From: Clostridium scatologenes
GTDB lineage: Bacteria > Bacillota > Clostridia > Clostridiales > Clostridiaceae
Assembly: GCF_000968375.1 (NCBI RefSeq)
Contig: NZ_CP009933.1
Location: forward strand, 1-64,000
Direction of reading: 5' to 3'
Length of the DNA stretch: 64,000 bases
Shown here: piece after piece, positions 25,951 through 34,157 of the stretch
Numbering within the stretch: position 1 is the first letter of the stretch
Layout of the letters: every line of letters starts with the position of its first letter
The notes under the pieces: model-generated
Database searches by the model: none
Seen by the model: the letters and a program-made list of their open reading frames with translations, nothing else
What the model was told of the DNA's origin: nothing
Program-made: the position numbers and the translations under genes

Positions 25951-26919
25951 ATGGCAGTAAAAGTCACTTTTGATTTTGACCAAATGTTGTCTAATGCACG
26001 TGAGGCATATGGCGAGGAGTTAATGAAAATGGCAGATGAGGGACTGGATTTTGTATTCACTTATAGTGATAATGTTGCTCCATCCTCATCAACAGGTAAA
26101 TTTATTCAGAAATACCCTGAGAGATGCTTTAACTTTGGAATTGCAGAGCCAAATCAGGTTGGAGCATCAGCAGGCCTTGCACTATCGGGTCAGATAGTAT
26201 TTGCACAGGTTTTTGGACCATTCTTGCCATTAAGAGCTGGTGATCAAATTCATACAGATATTGCATATAATGATGTTCCTGTAAGACTTATTGGAACACA
26301 CTCTGGTGTTACAGCGGGGGGTGGACCTACTCATAATGATATTGCAGATTTAGCTTTATACAGAGCTATTCCAAATCTTACCATAGTTGTTCCGGCAGAT
26401 GCAGGGCAGTGTATAAAGGCTGTAAGAGCATCAATGACATATCCAGGTCCTATGATTATTCGAATTGCACGTGGAGCTGAACCTAATGTTTATGTTGATA
26501 GTGATTATGATTTTGAAATTGGTAAGGCTATTGAGGTTAAGGAAGGTAATGACCTTACTATTATCAGTGCAGGAAGTAGTGTTTACTGGTCATTGATGGG
26601 GGCAAAAGAGCTTGCTAAGAAGGGGATTAATGCTCGTGTAATTGATATGCACACTATTAAGCCATTTGACAAGGAAATGATTATTAAGTGTGCTAGAGAG
26701 ACAGGTTGTGTTGTTACAGTTGAGGAACACAGTATCAACGGTGGACTCGGCGGAGCTGTTGCTGAGGTACTTGCAGAGGCAAGCTTTGGTGGAAAGTTTA
26801 AAAGAATTGGATTGCCCGATGAATTTTCCGTTCTTGGGGACCCAATGGAAGTTTATAAGTACTATGGAATGGACCCAGAAGGCATCGCAAATACAATTTG
26901 TAAACTAATCGACAAATAG
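25951..26919 (+). CDS. Transketolase, C-terminal subunit
   Basis: 322 residues: the pyrimidine-binding domain with FNFGIAEPNQVGASAGLALSG (catalytic Glu in GIAEPNQ) and the C-terminal domain with VTVEEHSINGGLGGAVAEVL. The start lies two bases after the stop of the N-terminal subunit, with GGAAGGTGAG upstream. It ends at a strong G+C-rich hairpin shared with the opposite-strand gene. Together with the dehydrogenase and symporter it defines a four-gene sugar-use operon under the divergent AraC regulator. Confidence 0.9.
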   Translation: MAVKVTFDFDQMLSNAREAYGEELMKMADEGLDFVFTYSDNVAPSSSTGKFIQKYPERCFNFGIAEPNQVGASAGLALSGQIVFAQVFGPFLPLRAGDQIHTDIAYNDVPVRLIGTHSGVTAGGGPTHNDIADLALYRAIPNLTIVVPADAGQCIKAVRASMTYPGPMIIRIARGAEPNVYVDSDYDFEIGKAIEVKEGNDLTIISAGSSVYWSLMGAKELAKKGINARVIDMHTIKPFDKEMIIKCARETGCVVTVEEHSINGGLGGAVAEVLAEASFGGKFKRIGLPDEFSVLGDPMEVYKYYGMDPEGIANTICKLIDK

Positions 26920-26949
26920 GTGTATGGTTTGAAAACTGTATACAATAAG

Positions 26950-26985
26950 AAACCCCCTCATAGTTAAATATGGGGGGGTTTAAAA
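26950..26985. terminator. Bidirectional terminator
   Basis: AAACCCCCTCATA pairs with TATGGGGGGGTTT across a short loop (26950-26982), followed by TAAAAAA on the + strand and by TTCTTATTG on the other. It ends both the transketolase operon and the convergent ATPase gene. Confidence 0.8.
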
Positions 26986-26992
26986 AATATAG

Positions 26993-28285
26993 CTATATGG
27001 AAGATGAAATGTAGTTTATAAATTGTTTTGCAGTTCTTCCTGATCGTCCATGAGTTCTTAATTCCCATTTTGAAGCTTCTTGATTTAAAGCTTCTTCATC
27101 AAGTTCAATTTTTTGTTTTTTAGCAAGAGATTGAACTATTTTTAAATAATGTTTTTTGTCTGGACTATCATATGTTATAACAACTCCAAAACGTTCAGAA
27201 AGAGACAATTTTTCATTCATGGAATCAAATGAATGTAGTTCTTCATCAGCTCTTCTATCATTCCAGGTCTCTTTTATCAAATGTCTTCTATTAGAAGTGG
27301 CATAAATTAAAATATTTTTAGGAATGTCTTCAACTCCACCATCTAATACAGATTTCATCTCTTTATAGTCTGTTTCAAATTCCTCAAAAGATAAATCATC
27401 AATAAATATAATGAAATATTTTCCTCTGGATTTTAATTCCTTTAACACGTCTGATAAACACAGTAGTTGTTCCTTTGATATTTGAACCAATCTAAGTCCT
27501 TTGCTGTAAAATTTATTAACTACAGCTTTAACTGAAGAAGACTTTCCTGTTCCAGCAGATCCTATTATAAGAACATTATTAGCAGGCTTTCCAGATACAA
27601 AATCCAGTGTGTTTTTTACTAAAGTTTCTTTTTGATATTCATAGCCTACAATATCATCTAAATTAACTTTATCAAAGTTTTCAACCCCAATTAGACCTTT
27701 AGTGTTATGCCATTTAAATGCAATATGATTTGAAAGCTCAGCACATCCTATATTAGAGTAATAATTTATTAAAGCGTTCAGTAAAGCTTCATCAGAATCA
27801 GAATTAAAAAGCGCAGATACATAATCTTGAAATTCGCATATTTTCTCTGATTTATTTGTAGGAGAATAATTTTCTAGGAAGTTGCAAGGAAAATCTAATG
27901 AGGAAACTATAGAATTTAAATCCACCCCAACTATAGACCTCATAATTCTTATATCATTTAAAGCAGCATTGTATAAATCTTTTTGTATATTACAGCCATA
28001 CTTTTCACAAGTTAAGCTGAAAAAGTTTTTATCCTTTACTAAAAGATTTATAATGTAAGATTTTAGTACATTTCCACTTAAATTTAAGCTTTCTGCACTT
28101 TCTAATAATTTGTGCTGCATATCATAATATGAATTCAGCACACTTTCCTTATCAGGATTATCCTTTGAAAATTCTTTTAAAAGATTTCTTAATTTACTTA
28201 TAACAGGATCATTTAAAAGATTCCTGTATATAATTAAACCTCCTGAACTTAAATATAAATTTTGGCAGTAACTTTTTTCTGTCAT
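26993..28285 (-). CDS. DUF815-family AAA+ ATPase
   Basis: 430 residues. The N-terminal half is helical with no known fold I recognise; the C-terminal half is an AAA+ domain with Walker A GSAGTGKSS (about 242-250), Walker B FIIFIDDLSFEE, sensor 1 in ILIYATSNRRHL and the arginine-rich NDRRADEE segment. DIVGYEYQKETLVKNT just before the P-loop is typical of DUF815 proteins, a widespread clostridial family of unknown role. Single-gene unit, convergent with the transketolase operon. No phage or defence partner is adjacent. Confidence 0.85.
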   Translation of the reverse strand: MTEKSYCQNLYLSSGGLIIYRNLLNDPVISKLRNLLKEFSKDNPDKESVLNSYYDMQHKLLESAESLNLSGNVLKSYIINLLVKDKNFFSLTCEKYGCNIQKDLYNAALNDIRIMRSIVGVDLNSIVSSLDFPCNFLENYSPTNKSEKICEFQDYVSALFNSDSDEALLNALINYYSNIGCAELSNHIAFKWHNTKGLIGVENFDKVNLDDIVGYEYQKETLVKNTLDFVSGKPANNVLIIGSAGTGKSSSVKAVVNKFYSKGLRLVQISKEQLLCLSDVLKELKSRGKYFIIFIDDLSFEEFETDYKEMKSVLDGGVEDIPKNILIYATSNRRHLIKETWNDRRADEELHSFDSMNEKLSLSERFGVVITYDSPDKKHYLKIVQSLAKKQKIELDEEALNQEASKWELRTHGRSGRTAKQFINYISSSI

Positions 28286-28605
28286 AGAATAGCCCCCATT
28301 TCTTAATATGAAATTATTTTTTCATTATATCATATATCTTTGTTGCTATAAAAGATATATCATATAAACCTTTAATAAGTTTATTAGAAATTTTTTTCAT
28401 TTTAACAAAAAAATACCTCAAAAAGCGTATATGAAAATAATAATTTATATATTATAATCAGAAGTTGTAAATGAAAAATTTTTAATGTTCTTTAATAATG
28501 GTTTATGACATATTTATTATAATGAAAATCAGGATAGATAGTTTTATTTTGATTGCAAAGGTGTAAACTATTTCTATGAAAATGTGGCAATATTATTGCT
28601 TTATA

Positions 28606-28633
28606 TTTACAATATATATATATATTGTATAAT
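28606..28633 (+). promoter_or_regulatory. Promoter with palindromic operator for the polysaccharide locus
   Basis: -35 TTTACA (28606-28611), 16-base spacer, -10 TATAAT (28628-28633). The spacer is filled by ACAATATATATATATATTGT (28609-28628), a perfect 20-bp palindrome that could bind a dimeric regulator; AT repeats alone can make such a palindrome by chance. Confidence 0.5.
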
Positions 28634-28680
28634 AAAATAAGAAAATAAATAATTTATATATGTAATTGCTTAAAGGAATT

Positions 28681-28758
28681 ATGGAAAAAGGAGACAATGA
28701 AGTATATTTATATTTGGGCATCTTAAAGTATACTGAGTCATTGATGCAACCGACCTGA
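28681..28758 (+). CDS. Possible 25-residue leader peptide
   Basis: ATG to TGA gives MEKGDNEVYLYLGILKYTES and five more residues. AAAGG lies four bases upstream, closer than ideal. The stop codon lies inside the left arm of the following terminator hairpin, so translation could affect hairpin folding. A 9-codon frame starting at 28697 behind AAGGAG is an alternative. Coding status is speculative. Confidence 0.25.
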   Translation: MEKGDNEVYLYLGILKYTESLMQPT

Positions 28759-28792
28759 TTTTATCGTTTTTACGATTTAATTGGGTTTTTTA
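28753..28792 (+). terminator. Attenuator-like terminator in polysaccharide leader
   Basis: ACCTGATT (28753-28760) pairs with AATTGGGT (28779-28786), then an internal UU/UU bulge and ATCGT/ACGAT around a TTTT loop; six T follow. It lies about 200 bases before the first regulator gene. Confidence 0.65.
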
Positions 28793-28993
28793 TATATTAA
28801 ATTATAAAAATTTAAATTTATAATTAACTTGAATTATAGCAATAATGATTTATTTTACTTTTTTTAAATATAAAGAGGAGGTAATGGTAAAAAATTAGGA
28901 ATTACATTATTAAAGTAATAGAGGGAATAAAAAGCATAGGTGAAAAGGTATCTAATTAATTTATTAAAATTAAGTTTTTTTGGGGGGATATAT

Positions 28994-29635
28994 TTGAAGA
29001 TTATTATTATATCAAATTACGCTTTAATAAGAGAAGGTATATATTCAATTATGTCAAGATATAATCGCGTTGATATAATGCTTGTTACAGAAACAATCAA
29101 ACAATCAATTTCTTTAATTAAATCAAGTAAAATCGATATTGTATTGATTGATTTACATGAACAAAATAAAGATGAATTGTTCTTAATTAAACAATTAAAG
29201 GAATGTGGTGTTAAAAGTAAATTTATAATACTAGATTTTAATAAGGATAAAGATATTTTTGTTAAAGCAATTAGATGTGGTGTAGAAGGATATATATTGG
29301 GAAAATCAGATGAAAAGGAAATTATATATATAATAGAACAAATTTATAAAGGAAAAAAATATTTTGATTCCTACTTTGTAGATTGTATGGTTAGAGAAAA
29401 TACCGTTGAACCTAAAATGGTAGAACAACTTACTGTAAGAGAAAAAGAGATTTTATGTGAAATTGGAAAGGGTATGAGCAATCGTGAGATATCAGAAAAA
29501 TTTTGCATTTCTGAAAATACAGTAAAGAAACATAATAATCATATATTTGACAAACTCAATATAAGAGATCGAACTCAATTAGCTTTGTATGTTAATAAGT
29601 GGGGTATGATAGATAGTGAGACCAATGTATCTTAA
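28994..29635 (+). CDS. LuxR-type response-regulator-like protein with degenerate receiver (copy 1)
   Basis: 213 residues from the TTG at 28994 (behind GGGGGG). A receiver-like domain (about 1-120) keeps the phosphoacceptor-position Asp (IDIVLIDLHEQN, about residue 53) and the switch Lys in GYILGKSD, but the acidic pair that binds Mg at the end of strand 1 is replaced: the sequence is IIISNYALIREG where family members have DD or DE. The C-terminal LuxR helix-turn-helix is intact (LTVREKEILCEIGKGMSNRE through TVKKHNNHIFDKL). A close paralogue lies at 31986. No histidine kinase is nearby. It probably controls this polysaccharide locus. A GTG at 28940 would add 18 residues; I reject it because the paralogue lacks them. 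Confidence 0.82.
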   Translation: MKIIIISNYALIREGIYSIMSRYNRVDIMLVTETIKQSISLIKSSKIDIVLIDLHEQNKDELFLIKQLKECGVKSKFIILDFNKDKDIFVKAIRCGVEGYILGKSDEKEIIYIIEQIYKGKKYFDSYFVDCMVRENTVEPKMVEQLTVREKEILCEIGKGMSNREISEKFCISENTVKKHNNHIFDKLNIRDRTQLALYVNKWGMIDSETNVS

Positions 29636-29707
29636 ATATATATGTTATAAATACAATGTAATACTGGTTTTTAAAGTGGTTTTAGAGTCATAATTGACTC
29701 TTTCAAT

Positions 29708-29762
29708 AGAACTATAGTGGTAAACAAGCATAAAATTGTTTATTAACTATAGTTCTTTTTTT
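29708..29762 (+). terminator. Terminator after first LuxR-type regulator gene
   Basis: AGAACTATAGT (29708-29718) pairs with ACTATAGTTCT (29746-29756), extended inside by TAAACAA/TTGTTTA, and followed by seven T. The regulator is thus a separate transcript from the sugar transferase gene. Confidence 0.85.
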
Positions 29763-29859
29763 ATGACTTGAATGATTTGTACTACTAGAATAATAAGCTT
29801 TTATAATACTCAAATGGAACAAGTAGATCATATTGGTTATTAACCATAATATAAAAAAA

Positions 29860-29878
29860 ATTAAACTGGGGTATGATG
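29860..29878 (+). promoter_or_regulatory. Conserved promoter-like motif, copy 1
   Basis: ATTAAACTGGGGTATGATG, matching 17 of 19 bases with 31848-31866. Each copy lies 117-120 bases before a gene start (sugar transferase here) and ends in a -10-like TATRAT, without a good -35. Fits an activator-dependent promoter. Confidence 0.5.
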
Positions 29879-29994
29879 GTAAAAAAGTAATAAAACAGTA
29901 AAATAAACATGTAAGATTTATTATTCAATTTGCTTTATCATATAAAAACTTATTTAGGTAAAGTTTTGCATGGTAAAGATTTGGGAGGGGATTT

Positions 29995-30663
29995 ATGGAA
30001 GATTATAATTTTCAATTGACACAAGAGTATAAGGAACAGTGGGTAGAATATAAAAAAAGCAAAGTCTATATAGTAGTGAAACGGCTAATAGATATTTTAG
30101 CATCACTATTAGGAATATTATGCCTTAGTCCTTTAATGATTATTGTAGCGGTGTTAATAAAAATTGACTCCAAAGGATTGATAATATTTTCACAAGAAAG
30201 AGTTGGTAGGAATGGACAAATATTTAAAATGTACAAGTTTCGTTCAATGGTTGCTAATGCAGAAGAGATGTTAGATAAATTAAAAGATAAGAATGAAATG
30301 TCTGGGCCAATGTTTAAAATAAAGGAAGATCCTAGGATTACAAAAATTGGTAAAATAATCAGAAAAACTAGTATTGATGAGTTACCTCAGCTTTTCAATG
30401 TTTTAAAAGGAGATATGTCTTTAGTTGGGCCAAGACCTAATTTACCAAACGAAGTTGCTGAATTTTCACCTTATCATAGAAAAAAATTGTTGGTTAAACC
30501 AGGGTTAACTTGTTATTGGCAGGTTATGGGAAGAAATGAGATAGGATTTGAAGAATGGATGGAATTAGATATTAAATATTTAAAAGAAAGAACTTTATGG
30601 ATTGATATAAAGCTTATAATAAAAACATTTTTTGTTTTATTTGGAGACAAAAACGCAAGATAG
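29995..30663 (+). CDS. Undecaprenyl-phosphate sugar-1-phosphate transferase (initiating)
   Basis: 222 residues. One N-terminal membrane helix (about 28-52) is followed by the conserved bacterial sugar transferase domain: FSQERVGRNGQIFKMYKFRSM, KIRKTSIDELPQLFNVLKGDMSLVGPRP (split here for length) and KPGLTCYWQVMGRNE. The enzyme puts the first sugar phosphate on undecaprenyl phosphate at the inner membrane face and so starts repeat-unit assembly. Its shortness (no multi-helix N-terminal domain) is typical of the minimal WcaJ-like class. GGGAGGGG precedes the ATG. manC follows 11 bases later. Confidence 0.92.
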   Translation: MEDYNFQLTQEYKEQWVEYKKSKVYIVVKRLIDILASLLGILCLSPLMIIVAVLIKIDSKGLIIFSQERVGRNGQIFKMYKFRSMVANAEEMLDKLKDKNEMSGPMFKIKEDPRITKIGKIIRKTSIDELPQLFNVLKGDMSLVGPRPNLPNEVAEFSPYHRKKLLVKPGLTCYWQVMGRNEIGFEEWMELDIKYLKERTLWIDIKLIIKTFFVLFGDKNAR

Positions 30664-30674
30664 GAGGGATATTT

Positions 30675-31721
30675 ATGCTATGTGCGTTAATTATGGCTGG
30701 TGGCAAAGGGACAAGGTTTTGGCCATTATCAACAGAAAAAAAGCCTAAACAATTTTTGACACTACTAGATAAAGATACAATGATTCAGATGACAGTAAAA
30801 AGAATTGAAAAAATAATACCAAGAGAAAGGATATTTATAGTAACAGCAAAGCAGTATGTTTCCTTAGTAAAGGAACAAATACCCTATATACCTGAAAAAA
30901 ATATAATAGTGGAGCCTATAGGAAAGAATACAGCACCGTGTATTGCACTTTCAGCTTTTATAATACGTAAATATTATGAAGATGCTACAATTGCCGTGTT
31001 ACCTTCGGATCATTTGATAAAGGATGTAGATAAATTTTTAAGTATATTGAGTACTGCAGAGCAGTTTGTTAACAATAATAAACAATCGGTAGTAACTCTT
31101 GGGATGAAACCTAATAGACCTGAAACTGGGTATGGATACATAAAGTGTATTGGCAGTGGTAGGGAGATGAATGGTTTTAATGTTGTTAAAGTGGAATCCT
31201 TTGTAGAAAAGCCTGATTTAAAAAAAGCAGAAGGTTACTTAAAAAGCGGAAATTATCTATGGAATGGTGGAATGTTTATTTGGAAAGCGGATTATATACT
31301 GGAGCTTACAAAGAAGTACATTAAAGCTACATATGATGTATTAAGCGAAATTGTCGCTTCTAAAGATGAAGATCTTCAAAATGTATTAGATAAAAAGTAT
31401 AGAGAGATAGAAAGTGTTTCTGTTGACTATGCAATAATGGAGAAGGTTAATAGTGCTTATGTTATTCCTAATGATTTTGGATGGGATGATATAGGAAATT
31501 GGAGAAGTGTTGAAAGATATAACACTAAGGACAAAGAAGGGAATGTAAAAAGTATAAATAGTATGACTTACAAATCTACAAGTAATATTGTGTTAACTAA
31601 AAAGAAGACGTTATTAAATAATGTTAAAAATTTAATAATTGTTGAAACAGAAGATTACTTACTCATATCTTCCAAGGATAATGAGCAGGAAATAAAACTG
31701 GCAAAAGAACTAATATCTTAA
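30675..31721 (+). CDS. manC: Mannose-1-phosphate guanylyltransferase
   Basis: 348 residues, the short form without the phosphomannose isomerase domain. The nucleotidyltransferase signature is GGKGTRFWPLSTEKKPKQF (residues 9-27); further conserved segments are FVEKPDLKKAEGYLKSGNYL and WNGGMFIWK, and YAIMEK. It makes GDP-mannose, which the gmd and fcl products downstream turn into GDP-L-fucose. AGGAGGG precedes the ATG. No phosphomannomutase gene lies in the window, so mannose-1-phosphate must come from elsewhere. Confidence 0.93.
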   Translation: MLCALIMAGGKGTRFWPLSTEKKPKQFLTLLDKDTMIQMTVKRIEKIIPRERIFIVTAKQYVSLVKEQIPYIPEKNIIVEPIGKNTAPCIALSAFIIRKYYEDATIAVLPSDHLIKDVDKFLSILSTAEQFVNNNKQSVVTLGMKPNRPETGYGYIKCIGSGREMNGFNVVKVESFVEKPDLKKAEGYLKSGNYLWNGGMFIWKADYILELTKKYIKATYDVLSEIVASKDEDLQNVLDKKYREIESVSVDYAIMEKVNSAYVIPNDFGWDDIGNWRSVERYNTKDKEGNVKSINSMTYKSTSNIVLTKKKTLLNNVKNLIIVETEDYLLISSKDNEQEIKLAKELIS

Positions 31722-31847
31722 TTTATTAAGTATTATTAATGTAAAAAATGTTATTTTAAGTTCTTAAAAATGGTTAATTAAATTAGAATATTATTCAACT
31801 AAGGTGTTATAGGTGTATTATACTGTGCAAAAAAATGGTAATAAAAT

Positions 31848-31866
31848 ATTAAACTGGAGTATAATG
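31848..31866 (+). promoter_or_regulatory. Conserved promoter-like motif, copy 2
   Basis: ATTAAACTGGAGTATAATG, 17 of 19 identical to the copy at 29860, lying 120 bases before the second LuxR-type regulator gene; includes TATAAT at 31860-31865. Confidence 0.5.
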
Positions 31867-31985
31867 TAATACAATACATCATATGGTAGTATATAAGCAT
31901 AATGAAGTTTTGATAAATCACTTGAGGTGAGTTATCAATTTTCAAGATGATTAGACTAATGTAGAATGAGGAATTGAGAAGTGTT

Positions 31986-32612
31986 ATGAAAATTATAGTT
32001 ATATCTAATTATTCTGTTATAAGAGAAGGTATAGTATCTCTTATATGTAAGTATGAGAACATATCTATACAGTTTGTTGGTGAAACGATAAAAGATGCTA
32101 TGTTCTTAATAAAAAGCAACATAGCTGATATTGTATTGTTGGATATAAACAAAGACAACGAAGAAGAATTAAACTCTATTAATCGATTAATAACCTTGGG
32201 AGTGGCCATAAAAACTATAGTGGTAGATTTTTATGGCAATAAAGATTTATTTGTAAAGGCATTAAAAAGTGGAGTTCAAGGATATATATTAGGTAAATCA
32301 AGTGAAGATGAAATATTATATGCAATGGACCATGTATATAGAGGAAAAAAATATTTTGATTCTTATTTTATTGATTCAATGATAAATGAAAATAATGATT
32401 TACCTAATAAACTGGAGACATTAACTAGTAGAGAAAAAGAAATATTGGAAGAGGTTGCAAAAGGATTAAGTAATCAAAAAATTTCTGAGGAATTGTTTAT
32501 AACAGAACATACAGTAAAAAAGCATATTAATCATATATTTAGAAAGTTAAATGTAAAAGACAGAACAGAAGCGGCGCTTTATTGGAATAAATATGGGGTG
32601 TTAAATAAATAG
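31986..32612 (+). CDS. LuxR-type response-regulator-like protein with degenerate receiver (copy 2)
   Basis: 208 residues, a paralogue of the protein at 28994 along its whole length. Again the strand-1 acidic pair is absent (IVISNYSVIREG), while an Asp at the phosphoacceptor position (IVLLDINKDN) and GYILGKSSEDE are kept. The LuxR helix-turn-helix is intact (LTSREKEILEEVAKGLSNQK through TVKKHINHIFRKL). I use the ATG at 31986 by alignment with copy 1; the ribosome site is weak. It lies between manC and the chain-length gene and starts 14 bases before the latter after its stop, so it is probably cotranscribed with it. Confidence 0.82.
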   Translation: MKIIVISNYSVIREGIVSLICKYENISIQFVGETIKDAMFLIKSNIADIVLLDINKDNEEELNSINRLITLGVAIKTIVVDFYGNKDLFVKALKSGVQGYILGKSSEDEILYAMDHVYRGKKYFDSYFIDSMINENNDLPNKLETLTSREKEILEEVAKGLSNQKISEELFITEHTVKKHINHIFRKLNVKDRTEAALYWNKYGVLNK

Positions 32613-32626
32613 GAGGAATAAAACCT

Positions 32627-34132
32627 ATGGAAAATGCAAATGGTCCTGAATACCTTTCATTAATAGATATTATAAAAATGTTAAAGAAAAGAATTTGGTT
32701 TATTTTACTAATAACAATATTATGTACAGGCATAATGACAATAAAGGCTTTAATTTTATCAAAGCCAATGTACGAGGCACATTCTACTGCGATAATAGTT
32801 AAGGGTGATACAAGTATTGTGCAAGATTCAAAGATCGAGCCTCAATATACACAAAATGATATTTTACTGTATGAAAAAATAATAGATACCTATGTGCAAA
32901 TAGCTCAATCTAATTTAGTAATAGATAGAACTGCAGAAGAATTAGGGGATTATTCATCCTTGCAATTAAAAAAAATAATAACAGCTATTCCAATATCATC
33001 ATCTAAATCCTCTTCAACAGGTAATGCAGATAATACACAAATAATTCAATTAAATGCAGTAAGTAGCAACAAGGATGAAGTTGCAAAAATTGCAAATGTA
33101 TATTGTAAAAACTTTATCGAACAAAGCATTAAAATATTGCCAGTAGGAAAGATTGAAGTGCTAGATCAAGCAGAGACACCAATTACCCCAATAGTAACAA
33201 ATAATTCTAAAGATATTGTTGTGGGATTTTTATTTGGATTAATGTTATCAGTTAGCATAGTATTTTTCAGGAATTATACAGATAGCCTAAAGATAAGAAA
33301 TGAGAAACAAGTTAAAGATATATTGAATATTCCTGTAGTAATTACTATAGAAAATCAAGGGGATAAAAAGATGAAAAAAAATAATAAAAGAGATTATGTT
33401 ATAGAGAAATATAGATTGTTGCGCAATTTTGTGGAAAATTACAACAAAATTGGTTTTAGTTGTATAAGTGTTACCAGCAATAGTGACGCTGAAGGAAAAG
33501 AAACTATAGCTAAAAATTTAGCAATGTCACTAGCTGTATATGGCAAAAAAACATTGTTTGTTGATTGTACTTTAAGTAGAATTTCAAAAATTCAAAGTTT
33601 TGATTTAGGTACTGCTAGAGAATTAATTGATATATTAAAGGATATTGATAAGTTAAAAGATCAACAGGTAAGTAAAGAAAAAATTAGTGAAATATCATTA
33701 AGAAGTTGTATAAAAAGAACATCTTGTGAATATTTATCAGTAGCATCAATAGGTAACTATAACTTAGATGGTTATAATTTTATAGTTAAAACAGAATATC
33801 TTAAAATTATTATGGAATTTTTAAAGAAAAAATTTGACTATATAATTATTGATACACCTTCGTTTTCGAATTTAAGTTATACACAAGTTATCACAGGAGC
33901 TGCCGATGCATGTTTATTTGTTTTAAAGGAAGGTATTAATGAAGTAACAAAAGGTGAAATGCTTAAAGATAAGATAAATACTATAGGATGCAGGATGTTA
34001 GGCTGCATATTAAATAAAGAAAAAGATCCAACTAAAATATTTGATAATAAAAATAGTAGTTTTGCTAGTACTAAGATTCATGGTAGAAAAGAAAAATCTA
34101 AGATAGAAAAAAGCATTAACATAGAAGCTTAA
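32627..34132 (+). CDS. Fused Wzz chain-length regulator / BY-kinase-like protein
   Basis: 501 residues joining a polysaccharide copolymerase part (CpsC-like) to a tyrosine-kinase-like part (CpsD-like). Membrane helices span about 23-45 and 195-214 with the extracellular Wzz loop between. The cytoplasmic part has Walker A at 284-293 read as SNSDAEGKET, where the Ser/Thr after the Lys (GKS/T) is Glu292; Walker A' has Asp313 (LFVDCTLSR); Walker B ends in Asp409 (YIIIDTPSF). The C-terminus has no tyrosine cluster, the usual autophosphorylation site. It may therefore regulate chain length or export without being an active kinase. AGGAGG precedes the ATG. Confidence 0.85.
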   Translation: MENANGPEYLSLIDIIKMLKKRIWFILLITILCTGIMTIKALILSKPMYEAHSTAIIVKGDTSIVQDSKIEPQYTQNDILLYEKIIDTYVQIAQSNLVIDRTAEELGDYSSLQLKKIITAIPISSSKSSSTGNADNTQIIQLNAVSSNKDEVAKIANVYCKNFIEQSIKILPVGKIEVLDQAETPITPIVTNNSKDIVVGFLFGLMLSVSIVFFRNYTDSLKIRNEKQVKDILNIPVVITIENQGDKKMKKNNKRDYVIEKYRLLRNFVENYNKIGFSCISVTSNSDAEGKETIAKNLAMSLAVYGKKTLFVDCTLSRISKIQSFDLGTARELIDILKDIDKLKDQQVSKEKISEISLRSCIKRTSCEYLSVASIGNYNLDGYNFIVKTEYLKIIMEFLKKKFDYIIIDTPSFSNLSYTQVITGAADACLFVLKEGINEVTKGEMLKDKINTIGCRMLGCILNKEKDPTKIFDNKNSSFASTKIHGRKEKSKIEKSINIEA

Positions 34133-34157
34133 GAAAGTATAGATTAGGAGAGGTAAT

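Larger units (their letters stand above)
28286..28993. other. Leader and control region of the exopolysaccharide locus
   Basis: Holds the divergent start of the ATPase gene, then a promoter overlapping a 20-bp palindrome (28606-28633), a leader of about 110 bases, possible short leader ORFs (28681-28758 or 28697-28726), a hairpin terminator (28753-28792), and about 200 bases of AT-rich leader to the first regulator gene. The layout suggests transcription attenuation. Confidence 0.5.

Noticed and set aside
26993..28285. DUF815 ATPase as part of a defence island
   Set aside because: No nuclease, phage or effector gene accompanies it; the family is common in ordinary clostridial chromosomes.
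28640..28792. Possible known riboswitch in the polysaccharide leader
   Set aside because: I compared it with c-di-GMP-I/II and other common classes by eye; the conserved loops are absent. Only the terminator hairpin is supported.
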